Source: Anaerocolumna sp. AGMB13025
Lineage (GTDB): Bacteria; Bacillota; Clostridia; Lachnospirales; Lachnospiraceae
DNA: 64,000 bases
Direction: 5' to 3'
NCBI RefSeq assembly: GCF_029689925.1
Contig: NZ_CP121445.1
Span: forward strand, 1,853,001 to 1,917,000
Made by a program: the position numbers and the translations under genes. Under the pieces are notes generated by a model that worked only from the letters and a program-made list of their open reading frames with translations, was not told the origin of the DNA and did not search any database. Shown here one piece after another: positions 42,260-53,100 of the stretch (the stretch's first letter is position 1; each line of letters begins with the position of its first letter).

Positions 42260-45200
42260 ATGTTACATAAGGTTAAATCAAATGGAAGTAAATGCTTATC
42301 AATGGTACTAATCCTGGCTATGTTATCCGGTATTATCTTTTCAGTACCAATGACAGCCTATGCAGCAGATTTTACATCGGCTGACTTCTTAAAGACAAAC
42401 GGAACAGTAATAAGAAATAACAGCGGAACAGGGGATATCGTAGATCTTCATGGGACAAACCTTGGAGGATGGTTAATGCAGGAAGATTGGCTTTCCCCAC
42501 TCGGAGGAGGTATTTTAAGTCAAAGCGGATGGACTGCCACCGCTTCGGTTGGCGCGAATCCAGGTAATGCCATTGATGGCAATTCTGGTACCTCCTGGAC
42601 GACAGGTGTGCCTCAGCAGGATGGACAGTGGTTTAAGGTGGATTTTGGTTCTGTGCAGTACTTTGATAAGATTACCTTTGATGCAGGTTCCAGCACGGGA
42701 AATCCTGCCGGTAGTCTGGTGCAGATATCACTTGATGGAATCGGGTGGTCTAATATGCCGGCCGGAACCGTGGAAAATCAGCGTGTTACAGTAACCTGCG
42801 GAGCACAGGCAGCACGCTATATTCTTATATTCCAAAGGGGAAGTAAAAGCAGTCCCTGGTCTATGGCTGAACTCAATGTGTATATGGGCGATGACTATAG
42901 TATGCGAAAAGCATTATATGACCGTTTCGGACAAACTCAGGGAGATGAATTGATTCGTGGATATCAGAATGCCTGGCTTAAGACAAGTGACCTGGATCAT
43001 ATTAAAAACATGGGAATGAATTATGTCCGGGTTCCCATCAGCTGGCTGGAACTGATGGATAGGAGCGGCAACTGGAAGACAAACCCATGGACTCAGCTGG
43101 ATTGGCTGGTGAATAATTGTGAACAAAGAGGTATTTATGTGGTCCTTGACCTCCATGCTTCTCCCGGCGGTGCCAGTCCCTGGGCAAGCAGCGGACAGGC
43201 CGGGCCGAATCCCAACCGGTTATGGACCAATACCTGGAATCAGGATACTACCGTAGCCATATGGAAGAAGATGGCGGAACATTATAAAGGAAATGCAACC
43301 ATAGCAGGTTATGAGCTGGTGAATGAACCGGTATTAGGTTTTCCGGAGACAGAGGATCAGCAGAATCAAAAAAATACATTTTTGAATAGGCTTTATACAG
43401 CGGTTCGGGCAATCGATGCGGAGCATATTATATTTTTCGGAGCACTTGGAAGCCTGGATGCAATCGCTCCGCCATCTGTCTATGGCTGGACCAATGTTGT
43501 GTATACAGCACATCCCTATGCCATGGAGCAGCCTACGAACTGGGATGCCCAGAATGATTTAATTGATGCGAAAATTGATGAAGCGGTTCAATTCCAGAAC
43601 CGTTTTCAGGTTCCTGTTAATTTCGGAGAATACAATTTTTATTTCTTTCATGACCTTTGGGCAAAATGGATGTCTGAAATGAATGAAAATCATATCTCCT
43701 GGGCCAACTGGACCTATAAGGCAAGAGGAAGTATGAATGAAAGCGGAGGTGGTAATTTTGGCTTTTATAACACGAATGTAAATCCCGTACCGGATGTCAA
43801 TCGTGATGATGCCAATACAATTGCCTCCAAATGGAGCAAATTCAGCACAGAGTATTTCACACCGAATACAGAGTTTATCAATGTAGTAAGTCAGTATACC
43901 GGCGGTGCTATTGAGCCTGGCAGAGGGGAGTATGGTAAAACAGGCTGGACGGCTTCGGCCTCGGTAACTGAAACCGGTCAGGCACCGGAAAATGCCTTGG
44001 ACAATGACTATAATACCTGGTGGAGCACAGGTGTAAACCAGGCTAACGGACAATGGTTCCAGGTAGATATGAAGGAGAGTAAAACCTTTGACCAGATTTC
44101 CTTTGAGACCACTTCCGCATATTCCGGTGACTATCCGATCGGTTATGTACTTCAGGTATCAAATGACGAAAATAACTGGTCGACCTTAAAAAGCGGCGCA
44201 GGATTTGGAAACAAAATGGTACTGCAATTTCCGAGTCAGTCCGCCCGTTATATAAAAATCCTGCAAACCGGCTCCAGTACAGAAAAGTGGTGGAGAATCG
44301 GAGAATTCAATGTATACAGCCAGAACATAGCGTTAAATAAAAGCGCCTCAGCTTCTTCCAGCACAACAGGAAATCCAGAAGCTTATGCCTTTGACGGCAG
44401 CAGTGCCACGCGCTGGGAGTCAGCCGCCACGGATACCCAGTGGATCATGGTAGATTTAGCTTCCGCCTACAAAGTAAAAGGTGTCAAACTAAGCTGGGAC
44501 ACAGGAAGCGGAAAGGATTATAAGATTCAGGTATCTGCCGATAATGCGAACTGGACGGATGCCTATACCAAAACAGGGGGTACAGGCGGTACGGAAAACA
44601 TCACCTTTACTACCCCGGTAACCGGTCAATATGTGAGGCTGCAGGGAACCAAAAGGAATTCGGCCGCCGGCTATTCACTGAGGGAGTTCGAGGTTTACGG
44701 CATTGCGGCAGAACCCACACAAAAAGCTAAAACACCGGTTATTAAGCCGGCATCCGGGACCTATGCCATAAAACAGACAGTAAGAATAACCGATGAGACT
44801 CCAAATGCTACCATCCGCTACACCCTGGATGGTTCTGTACCAACTGCAACTGCCGGAACGGTATACACAGGAGCTTTTACCGTATCGGATACAACAACGG
44901 TAAAGGCAATTGCTTATAAAGCCGGAATGAGAATATCCGATACCGCAACCTCTGAAATAACTATTGCAATTCCTACCAAGGTATCAACACCTGTCATAAG
45001 TCCGCCTTCCGGTGTTTACGCGGACGTTCAGACGGTAAGCATTAAGGTGGATACTCCATGCGATACGATTATGTATACACTGGACGGTTCAACACCTACA
45101 GCGGCACATGGAATCGTGTATGACGGCATATTTACGGTGTCTTCTACTACCACAGTGAAAGCGATGGGAATAAGAACAGGATTAGCAGATTCTGACGTAG

Positions 45201-48200
45201 CAACGGCCGTTATAAACATCCGGTCAGTCGCTATTAATCCGCCTTCCGGTCTTAGTGTAACTTCCGCCGCTGCAACTTCTGTCAGCTTAAAATGGGGAGC
45301 GGTATCCAGTACAGCAGGATATAATCTATACAGATCCTTTGCCGCAGCAGGAATCTATACCAAAGTCAACGATGCCCTGATCACTTCAACCAGCTATACC
45401 GATACTGGTTTGGACAGCGCAGCTTATTACTATAAGGTGGCTTCTGTGAATGACAGTGGAGAATCCTTATTATCAGGGACAGTATCCGCGGTAACAACCC
45501 TGGATTTTGGCAATAACGTCAAGATATTTGATCCATCCATGTCAGGTTCGGCTATTCAAACCATATGCGATACCATATTTAATCAAATGCAATACAATGA
45601 ATTTGGTTCTGAACGGTATGCACTCCTGTTTAAGCCCGGTGCCTATAATGCAAATGTCAATGTAGGTTTTTATACACAGGTAGCAGGTCTGGGGCAAAGA
45701 CCGGATGATGTAACCATAACCGGCTCGGTACGCAGCGAAGCGGACTGGAACGGAGGAAATGCAACCATGAATTTTTGGAGATCGGTTGAGAATTTTGCCG
45801 ACATTCCAACCTATTCCGCTAATCCATTAGCTCCTGCAGGGACTGAGACCTGGGCAATATCACAGGCAGCTCCCATGAGGCGGGTTCATATAAAGGGAGA
45901 TTTAATGCTATGGGATCCAAATCCGAACAACTATGACGGCAGCTGGTCCAGCGGAGGATATATAGCGGATTCTGTTATAGACGGTACGATTTATTCCGGA
46001 TCCCAGCAGCAATTTTTTACAAGAAACAGTCAGATGAAAGCCTGGAACGACTCCAACTGGAACATGGTATTTGTAGGGGATACCGGTGCGCCTTCTGACA
46101 CCTATGAAGCCAGAGGATTTACAGTAGTTAATCAGACACCTGTAATCAGTGAGAAGCCATTTCTTTACTTTGACGGCAATAACTACCGTGTATTTGTTCC
46201 AGGACTCAGGAGTAATGCACAGGGAGTTACCTGGCAGAATGGTGTTGGACCTGGAACGTCTCTGTCCCTGGATCAGTTTGTAGTGGCACATCCTGACACC
46301 TCAACAGCAGCAAGCTTAAATCAGGCACTGAAAAATGGAAAGAACATTTTATTTACACCGGGTATCTATCACCTTAGCGAACCGTTAAGAGTAACACAGG
46401 CCAATACCGTTTTACTTGGTCTTGGGCTGGCAACCCTGACCCCGGATAATGGGACTGCCGCTATGACTGTAGCAGATGTTGACGGAGTAAGAATAGCCGG
46501 TATCCTCTTTGAAGCCGGTCTTAATAATTCAAAGGTATTACTTCAGATGGGACCTGCCGCAAGCACAGCAGGCCATTCGGCAAATCCTTCGGTACTTAGC
46601 GACTTGTTCTTCCGGGTTGGCGGAACCGATGCCGGAAAGACAGATCTTTGTGTTGCAATAAACAGCAGCAATGTAATCGGAGATCATTTCTGGGTATGGA
46701 GAGCAGACCATGGAACTGGAGTAGGCTGGACAGAGAACACTGCTAAAAACGGTCTTATTGTAAATGGTAATAATGTAACCATGTATGGCCTGTTCTGTGA
46801 ACATTTTAACCAGAACTGCACAATCTGGAACGGCAACGGAGGCCTTGTATATTTTTACCAGAGTGAAACGGCATATGATGTACCGGATCAGGCTGCTTTT
46901 ATGGATGGAACAGAGTATGGATATGCCTCCTACAAGGTCGCAGATACGGTAACTTCCCATGAAACCTGGGGTATGGGAGTTTATTCTTATTTCAGAGATG
47001 CAGTTGTAAAACTAAACAGTGCCATCCAGTGCCCGGATACTGCAGGTGTAAAAATACATAATGCAACAAGTGTTTTCCTGAATGGAAATGGTGAGATAAC
47101 GCACATTGTCAACAATACAGGCGATACTGCAAAAGCCGGTAATATGAGGAACTTTATTACGGATTATTCCAACAATGCAGAGCAGCCGGATATCACACCC
47201 ATAACCGGTGTGTATGCAGCAGCTCAAACAGTAACGATAACGGATGTAACCCCGGGAACTACTATCAGATACACCGTAGACGGGTCAAATCCGACGGCAT
47301 CGTCTGGAACAATCTATACGGTACCCTTTACGGTATCAGCTGATACCACGGTAAAAGCCATAGCATATAAAACAGGTATGAAGGATTCTTATGTGGCAAC
47401 GTCGGTTATTAAAATTGATACTTCTCTTAAGAATAATATTGCATTAAATAAGACTGGAATTGCTTCTTCCGGATCCGGGTCCCTTGCTTTTGACGGTTAT
47501 ATGGATACCCGCTGGGCATCGGATTGGACAGATTCCCAGTGGATAAGCGTCGACCTGGGTTCAAGCTATAGCGTCACAGGGGTGAAACTTTCCTGGGAGA
47601 CAGCAGCAGGAAAAGATTACAAAATTCAGGTATCAGGAGATAAGGTCCATTGGACGGATGCTTATAAGAAGAACGGCGGCACCGGCGGAACGGAAACGAT
47701 TACCTTCGATGTGCCTGTTATGGGACAATATGTACGAATGCTGGGAACTGCCAGAGCAACAGGTTATGGTTATTCCTTGTGGGAATTTGAAGTAAACGGT
47801 ACGTCGGTTTTAAAAGCGGCGGCACCGGTAATTACACCGGTAACGGGAACCTATCATGCAGCACAGACCGTAACAATCACAGATGCAACAGCAGGAGCAG
47901 TTATACGGTATACAACGGATGGAACAGTTCCATCAGAGACAAACGGGACAATCTATTCGGGACCTTTTACGGTATCTGCTACGGCAACCGTAAAAGCAAT
48001 TGCTTACAAGTCTGGCATTGCAGCTTCGGATATAGTAACCTCTGCAATCACCATATCAGCAATACCTTCCTCACTTAAAATAGAAGCAGAAAACTATATC
48101 AATATGAGTAATGTGGCAGCAGAACCCTGCAGTGATGTTGGAGGCGGACAGAATATAGGCTACATTGACACCGGTGATTGGATGGATTATACGCTTACCA

Positions 48201-49711
48201 TTGCCACAGCAGGAAACTACACCGTAGATTACCGGGTAAACGGATGGAATACCGGAGCACAGATTCAGTTAATGAAAGATAGTAATGTTTTGGCGACTAC
48301 TGGTACTAATACAGGAAGTGTATGGGCAACCGTAACCTCTGATGCCTTTTATTTGGCAGCTGGTACTTATACCATAAGAGTTAATGTGAGTGGTGGTGGC
48401 TTTAATTTCAACTGGATGGAATTCAAACCGTCGACACCAATTGAAAAAGCAGCAACACCGGTAATCACCCCCGCATCAGGAACCTATGGAACAGCACAGA
48501 CAGTAACAATTACAGATGAAACGGCAGGGGCAGCCATACGGTATACAACGGATGGATCAGCACCGTCAGTGACAAACGGGACAGTATATACAGGGATGTT
48601 TACAGTATCTGCTACGACAACAGTGAAAGCAATTGCTTATAAGACAGGCATTGCAGTATCTGATACAGCAATCTCAGTAATCACCATATCAGCAATACCT
48701 TCGTCACTTAAAATAGAGGCAGAAAACTATATCAATATGAGTAATGTGGCAGCAGAACCCTGCAGTGATGTTGGAGGCGGACAGAATATAGGCTACATCG
48801 ACACCGGTGATTGGATGGATTATACGCTCACCATTGCCACAGCAGGAAACTACACCGTAGATTACCGGGTAAACGGATGGAATGCCGGAGCACAGATTCA
48901 GTTAATGAAAGATAGTAATGTACTGGCGACTACTGGTACCAATACAGGGAATGTATGGGCAACCGTAACCTCTGATGCCTTTTATTTGGCAGCAGGCACT
49001 TATACCATCCGGGTTAATATAAGCGGCGGCGGCTTCAATTTCAACTGGATGGAATTCAAACCCTCGGTGCCAATTGAAAAAGTAGCAGCACCGGTAATCT
49101 CCCCTGTATCAGGAACCTATGGAACAGCCCAGACGGTAACAATTACAGAAGCAACAGAAGGAGCAGCGATACGGTATACAACGGATGGAACAGCACCGTC
49201 AGAAACCAACGGGACAATATATGCAGGAACCTTTACGGTATCGGCTACGACAACAGTAAAAGCAATTGCATATAAGTCAGGAATGACAGTTTCTGATATA
49301 GCAGCATCTGCAATCACCATATCAGCAGTACCTTCATCACTCAAAATAGAAGCAGAAAACTATACCAATATGAGTGATGTGGCAATAGAACCCTGCGGTG
49401 ATGTTGGAGGCGGGCAGAATGTCGCATACATCGATACGGGTGACTGGATGGATTATACCATCACAATTACCACGGCAGGAAATTACACAGTAGATTATAG
49501 AGTAAACGGATGGGATGCCGGAGCACAGATTCAGTTAATGAAGGACGGTAATATACTCGCAACAACCGGTACCAATACCGGTAATGTGTGGGCCACGGTG
49601 ACTTCGGAGGCTTTTCATTTAACCGCCGGAACCTATACAATCAGAGTAAATATAACCGGCGGCAAATTTAACTTAAACTGGATGAACTTTAACCTGCTGC
49701 AAGAAGCTTAA
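42260..49711 (+). CDS. Giant secreted multidomain glycanase: GH5 split by a discoidin domain, plus beta-helix and CBM6 modules
   Basis: 2483 aa, signal peptide to about residue 36. The GH5 domain (about 50-545) has acid/base Glu356 (YELVNEPV) and nucleophile Glu457 (NFGEYN). Its start HGTNLGGWLMQEDWLSP resembles exo-beta-1,3-glucanases. A discoidin (F5/8, CBM32-like) domain (about 86-209) is inserted between that first strand and the rest of the barrel. Then come two discoidin domains (557-817), two chitobiase-C-terminal-like repeats (822-989), a fibronectin III domain (991-1082), and a right-handed beta-helix domain (1083-1636; FDPSMSGSAIQ, YALLFKPGAYN, GFYTQVAGLGQ), possibly a second glycanase. 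Another repeat and discoidin domain follow, then three [repeat-CBM6] pairs (1851-2482). There is no LPXTG or SLH anchor, so it is probably released. Likely substrate: beta-1,3-glucan, inferred with the GH81 neighbour. GGAGGG precedes the ATG. Confidence 0.9.
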   Translation: MLHKVKSNGSKCLSMVLILAMLSGIIFSVPMTAYAADFTSADFLKTNGTVIRNNSGTGDIVDLHGTNLGGWLMQEDWLSPLGGGILSQSGWTATASVGANPGNAIDGNSGTSWTTGVPQQDGQWFKVDFGSVQYFDKITFDAGSSTGNPAGSLVQISLDGIGWSNMPAGTVENQRVTVTCGAQAARYILIFQRGSKSSPWSMAELNVYMGDDYSMRKALYDRFGQTQGDELIRGYQNAWLKTSDLDHIKNMGMNYVRVPISWLELMDRSGNWKTNPWTQLDWLVNNCEQRGIYVVLDLHASPGGASPWASSGQAGPNPNRLWTNTWNQDTTVAIWKKMAEHYKGNATIAGYELVNEPVLGFPETEDQQNQKNTFLNRLYTAVRAIDAEHIIFFGALGSLDAIAPPSVYGWTNVVYTAHPYAMEQPTNWDAQNDLIDAKIDEAVQFQNRFQVPVNFGEYNFYFFHDLWAKWMSEMNENHISWANWTYKARGSMNESGGGNFGFYNTNVNPVPDVNRDDANTIASKWSKFSTEYFTPNTEFINVVSQYTGGAIEPGRGEYGKTGWTASASVTETGQAPENALDNDYNTWWSTGVNQANGQWFQVDMKESKTFDQISFETTSAYSGDYPIGYVLQVSNDENNWSTLKSGAGFGNKMVLQFPSQSARYIKILQTGSSTEKWWRIGEFNVYSQNIALNKSASASSSTTGNPEAYAFDGSSATRWESAATDTQWIMVDLASAYKVKGVKLSWDTGSGKDYKIQVSADNANWTDAYTKTGGTGGTENITFTTPVTGQYVRLQGTKRNSAAGYSLREFEVYGIAAEPTQKAKTPVIKPASGTYAIKQTVRITDETPNATIRYTLDGSVPTATAGTVYTGAFTVSDTTTVKAIAYKAGMRISDTATSEITIAIPTKVSTPVISPPSGVYADVQTVSIKVDTPCDTIMYTLDGSTPTAAHGIVYDGIFTVSSTTTVKAMGIRTGLADSDVATAVINIRSVAINPPSGLSVTSAAATSVSLKWGAVSSTAGYNLYRSFAAAGIYTKVNDALITSTSYTDTGLDSAAYYYKVASVNDSGESLLSGTVSAVTTLDFGNNVKIFDPSMSGSAIQTICDTIFNQMQYNEFGSERYALLFKPGAYNANVNVGFYTQVAGLGQRPDDVTITGSVRSEADWNGGNATMNFWRSVENFADIPTYSANPLAPAGTETWAISQAAPMRRVHIKGDLMLWDPNPNNYDGSWSSGGYIADSVIDGTIYSGSQQQFFTRNSQMKAWNDSNWNMVFVGDTGAPSDTYEARGFTVVNQTPVISEKPFLYFDGNNYRVFVPGLRSNAQGVTWQNGVGPGTSLSLDQFVVAHPDTSTAASLNQALKNGKNILFTPGIYHLSEPLRVTQANTVLLGLGLATLTPDNGTAAMTVADVDGVRIAGILFEAGLNNSKVLLQMGPAASTAGHSANPSVLSDLFFRVGGTDAGKTDLCVAINSSNVIGDHFWVWRADHGTGVGWTENTAKNGLIVNGNNVTMYGLFCEHFNQNCTIWNGNGGLVYFYQSETAYDVPDQAAFMDGTEYGYASYKVADTVTSHETWGMGVYSYFRDAVVKLNSAIQCPDTAGVKIHNATSVFLNGNGEITHIVNNTGDTAKAGNMRNFITDYSNNAEQPDITPITGVYAAAQTVTITDVTPGTTIRYTVDGSNPTASSGTIYTVPFTVSADTTVKAIAYKTGMKDSYVATSVIKIDTSLKNNIALNKTGIASSGSGSLAFDGYMDTRWASDWTDSQWISVDLGSSYSVTGVKLSWETAAGKDYKIQVSGDKVHWTDAYKKNGGTGGTETITFDVPVMGQYVRMLGTARATGYGYSLWEFEVNGTSVLKAAAPVITPVTGTYHAAQTVTITDATAGAVIRYTTDGTVPSETNGTIYSGPFTVSATATVKAIAYKSGIAASDIVTSAITISAIPSSLKIEAENYINMSNVAAEPCSDVGGGQNIGYIDTGDWMDYTLTIATAGNYTVDYRVNGWNTGAQIQLMKDSNVLATTGTNTGSVWATVTSDAFYLAAGTYTIRVNVSGGGFNFNWMEFKPSTPIEKAATPVITPASGTYGTAQTVTITDETAGAAIRYTTDGSAPSVTNGTVYTGMFTVSATTTVKAIAYKTGIAVSDTAISVITISAIPSSLKIEAENYINMSNVAAEPCSDVGGGQNIGYIDTGDWMDYTLTIATAGNYTVDYRVNGWNAGAQIQLMKDSNVLATTGTNTGNVWATVTSDAFYLAAGTYTIRVNISGGGFNFNWMEFKPSVPIEKVAAPVISPVSGTYGTAQTVTITEATEGAAIRYTTDGTAPSETNGTIYAGTFTVSATTTVKAIAYKSGMTVSDIAASAITISAVPSSLKIEAENYTNMSDVAIEPCGDVGGGQNVAYIDTGDWMDYTITITTAGNYTVDYRVNGWDAGAQIQLMKDGNILATTGTNTGNVWATVTSEAFHLTAGTYTIRVNITGGKFNLNWMNFNLLQEA
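47812..49705 (+). repeat. Three near-identical [chitobiase-C-like + CBM6] cassettes in the GH5 gene
   Basis: Each cassette is about 630 bp (from about 47812, 48445 and 49070). The first two CBM6 copies are almost identical at DNA level, including third positions, and the third is more diverged. Related cassettes lie at 53905-55158 in the next gene. Confidence 0.88.
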
Positions 49712-49765
49712 AATACTGGACGAGAGGGTAAGGGATGCACTCCTTTTCTATTAAAATTATTATTT

Positions 49766-49861
49766 GGTAATTGCGAAACTATTTAGTTTTCTGAATATAC
49801 CATACAATTAATACGAATTTCATAGCTTCAGTGCCCTCTGGGCAAGATTCAGCTTATTCGA
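49766..49861. mobile_element. MITE-like element, copy 2 (left part only)
   Basis: It begins GGTAATTGCGAAAC and keeps CTGAATATACCATACAATTA and GTGCCCTCTGGGCAAGATTC, as in the other copies. It then diverges before any right terminal repeat is reached, so it appears truncated. Confidence 0.7.
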
Positions 49862-49949
49862 TGATTGTCCTGATTTATACCAGTTATACGTTATTTCTTT
49901 ATGCAATGTTTGCCGCATATTGTTTGAAGCATATATAAACAGATTAACA

Positions 49950-50102
49950 GGTAATTGCGAAACACAAATATTGTATTTATATATCATTATCATACAAATA
50001 ATAAAATTTCAGTGCTGAATCTTGCCCGTAGGGCAGCTGTAGCTAGAAACAAGTATTGATTTGTATGATATATTCAAAAAACTATATCGTTTCGCAATTG
50101 CC
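49950..50102. mobile_element. MITE-like element, copy 3 (complete, 153 bp)
   Basis: Terminal inverted repeats GGTAATTGCGAAAC (49950-49963) and GTTTCGCAATTGCC (50089-50102) are accompanied by inner arms built on ATCATACAAAT and ATTTGTATGAT and a central GCCCGTAGGGC hairpin. It lies in the opposite orientation to copies 1 and 2. Confidence 0.8.
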
Positions 50103-50138
50103 TAAATAACCGATTAATACTATGAGGAGGTTAAAGGT

Positions 50139-53100
50139 ATGAATAAAGTGGTTCATATATTTAGAAAAAATTTTAATAAGTATTTCGCTGTCTTAATAAC
50201 AATTTGTATGATTTTTGAAATGGCTGGGATACCGGAAGTAAAAGCAGCTGCGGGGTCTTACCTTCTATCACTGGGCAGGCAAGCCTATGCTTCCACCGTT
50301 AATGGCGGTGATGTGGCTTCAAGAGCAACGGATGAAGATATTAATACAGCCTGGGGGGCAGCCTGGAATATTAACAATCAGTGGCTCGATGTAGATTTGG
50401 GTGCAGCGGCAAATATTGACCGTGTGGTGTTATCCTGGCAAAGTCCTAATACCTATGCCACCCAGTATAAAATACAGGTATCTGCAGATGAAGTGAATTG
50501 GCAGACAATTTATACACAGAATAACGGCACCGGAGGCACCAGAGTACCGGATGTAAATGGAAATAATTACTGCGTGGAAGATCTGACCGTCACTGGAACC
50601 GGACGTTATGTACGTGTGTATGCGGCAAAATGTGTTACCGGATATGGTGTTGCTCTTCGTGATTTTAAAGTATACGGTACAGGAGGTGCTGCAGTTCCTC
50701 CAAAGAATACGGTAAATCTTGCACTGAATAAACCGGTAGTTGTTTCGTCCTTTCTACAGCCCTGGTGGTCAAAAGATGCCAACGGCAATGTTACAGTTCC
50801 GCTGACAGGTGCACAGGCAGTTGACGGAAACCAGTCGACCTATTGGTTATCGGATGTGACGGGAGATCCCAATACCCAGTGGATGTATGTAGACCTTGGA
50901 CAGATTCAAACTATAGGGGAAGTGGATATCACCTGGGATGCTGAGTTTGGAAGGATATATGACATACAAATATCAAATGATGCCCAGAATTGGACTACCA
51001 TATACCGGCAGATGCACGGAACCGGCGAACCGGAAATGATTCCTCTCTATGCTTCGGCTCGGTATGTAAGGATGCAGGGGATTGCAATGGGCAGAGGTTC
51101 AGGCTACTCGGTCCATGAATTTAAAGTTCTGCAGTATGTAACCGGAGACCCTCATACGACCTATACCATTGAACCATTGACGACTCCCCAGACAGTAGCT
51201 GACGGACAGGGCAGTTATTTAACGGATGACGCTGTTTTGGCACAGCCAAGAGACCCAAAGTACGTTACAAGTAATGTTACGGGGCCGATTCCCTCCAATG
51301 ACTGGTGGACCTCCGTTATTTATAAACGGCTTAGTGACGGAATCGCAGCCCTACCTTTCATGTATCAGTATTATGATACCGGCCTTGGATTTTATTATGC
51401 CAGTAAATTGTTTACAGCTCCGAATGACGGAGGAATGGATACCAAATGTAATAATATGGATCTCTATATAAATACCAGCAGTATTGTAAATACGCCTGTG
51501 GCAAAACTTGACGGCTATGGGGATTACTCGGCGGATATTGTATTTAGTGATAATGATACGCCAAAGATGAAGACAACACTAATCAAAGGTTCACCTTACA
51601 TATACAATACCTTTACGGATCCGAAATCGGTAGAAGTATCGGGTACCGCAATTGCAGGACTGTTTGATGACAACAATCGTCCCATTCTTGCAAATGACGG
51701 TGACACCATAACAACGGATCATATCGGGATAGAAGTAACCAATACCGATACGGCACCGGTAACGGATGTATTAACCCACGATTATGGAATTTTCGCACCG
51801 GCAGGTACCGTATTTACAAGAGTCGGAAGCAAGATAAAAATAAGTCTTGGAAGCGGACAAAATTATATGGTTGTTGGGCTGCTTCCCGGCAGAGCAGATT
51901 TGAACTATGTATACCAGCATGCCTATGCTGTGGTTACAGATACCTCGGTTTCCTACCGTTATGACGAAAATAAGGCAGATGTTATTACTACCTATACCAA
52001 TACGATAGAGGTAAAGCGCGGGGGGTTCTCCTCTAACACCTTGATGACTCTTTTTCCGACCCAGTGGAAATATACCGGTGATGCTCTGAAAAACATGAAC
52101 TATACCTCAGCACGGGGAACCATGAAAGTCCTGGAGGGTAATTCCTTTACTACGACCAATAAATTCTACGGTATTACACCGTCCTTTGGTGAACCTACAG
52201 AATCGGGTTCCTACAATAGACAACAGATGTTAGACTACTTAAATACGTTTAAAGAAAGTGTTACCAAGGATTACTGGGTAGCAGACCCTTACTGGGAAGG
52301 CAAAAAAATGCATCCATTGTCAATGGCTATCCTGATCTCGCAGCAGCTTGGTGAGTACGAAATGCGGGATGAATTTATCAGTATCTTAAAAAAGATATTG
52401 GTAAACTGGTTAACCTACGACGGTTCTGATGATTATCCTTACTATATGTACTACTCCTCCGATTGGGGAACCTTAATCGGACAGGGCGGTGATCATGGAA
52501 TGGGGATTAATCTTTCCGATCACCATTTTCTATGGGGATACTTTACCTTTGCGGCAGGAGTGGTTGCTTCCTATGATAAGAATTTTGTCAGGGATTACGG
52601 CGGCATGGTAGAACAGCTCCTAAGAGATGCGCAAAACCCGTATAGAAATGACCCGATGTATCCCTGGATGAGAAACTTTGATCCCTACGAAGGGCATTCC
52701 TGGGCAGGCGGATATGGTGATAACCAAAGCAGTAACAATCAGGAATCGTCTTCTGAGGCAACCTTTGCCTGGGCAGGAGAATATTTATGGGGTTTGGCTA
52801 CAGGTAATGATACTTACAGGGATGCAGGAATCTGGGGTTTTACCTTGGAAGTAAATGCAATCGAACAATATTGGTTTGACTATGATCAGGATAATTGGGC
52901 CAGTGACTATGACCCGGGAGTAACAGGTATGGTCTGGGGTAATGCATACACTTACGGAACTTACTTCTCAGGGAATCCAAGCTGTATCTATGGTATTCAC
53001 TGGCTGCCGGTTTCACCGGTATTAACCTACTTAGGATATAATCCGGTAATTGCAGCCAGAATTAACAGTGACTATAGAAGAGATGAAGATGCATACCAGG

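Larger units (their letters stand above)
49712..50138. other. Intergenic region between the two glycanase genes, filled by MITE-like copies
   Basis: Most of this 427-bp gap consists of one partial and one complete copy of the GGYAATTGCGAAAC element. AGGAGG (near 50123) serves the GH81 gene. No terminator for the GH5 gene is evident apart from the elements' own hairpins. Confidence 0.7.
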
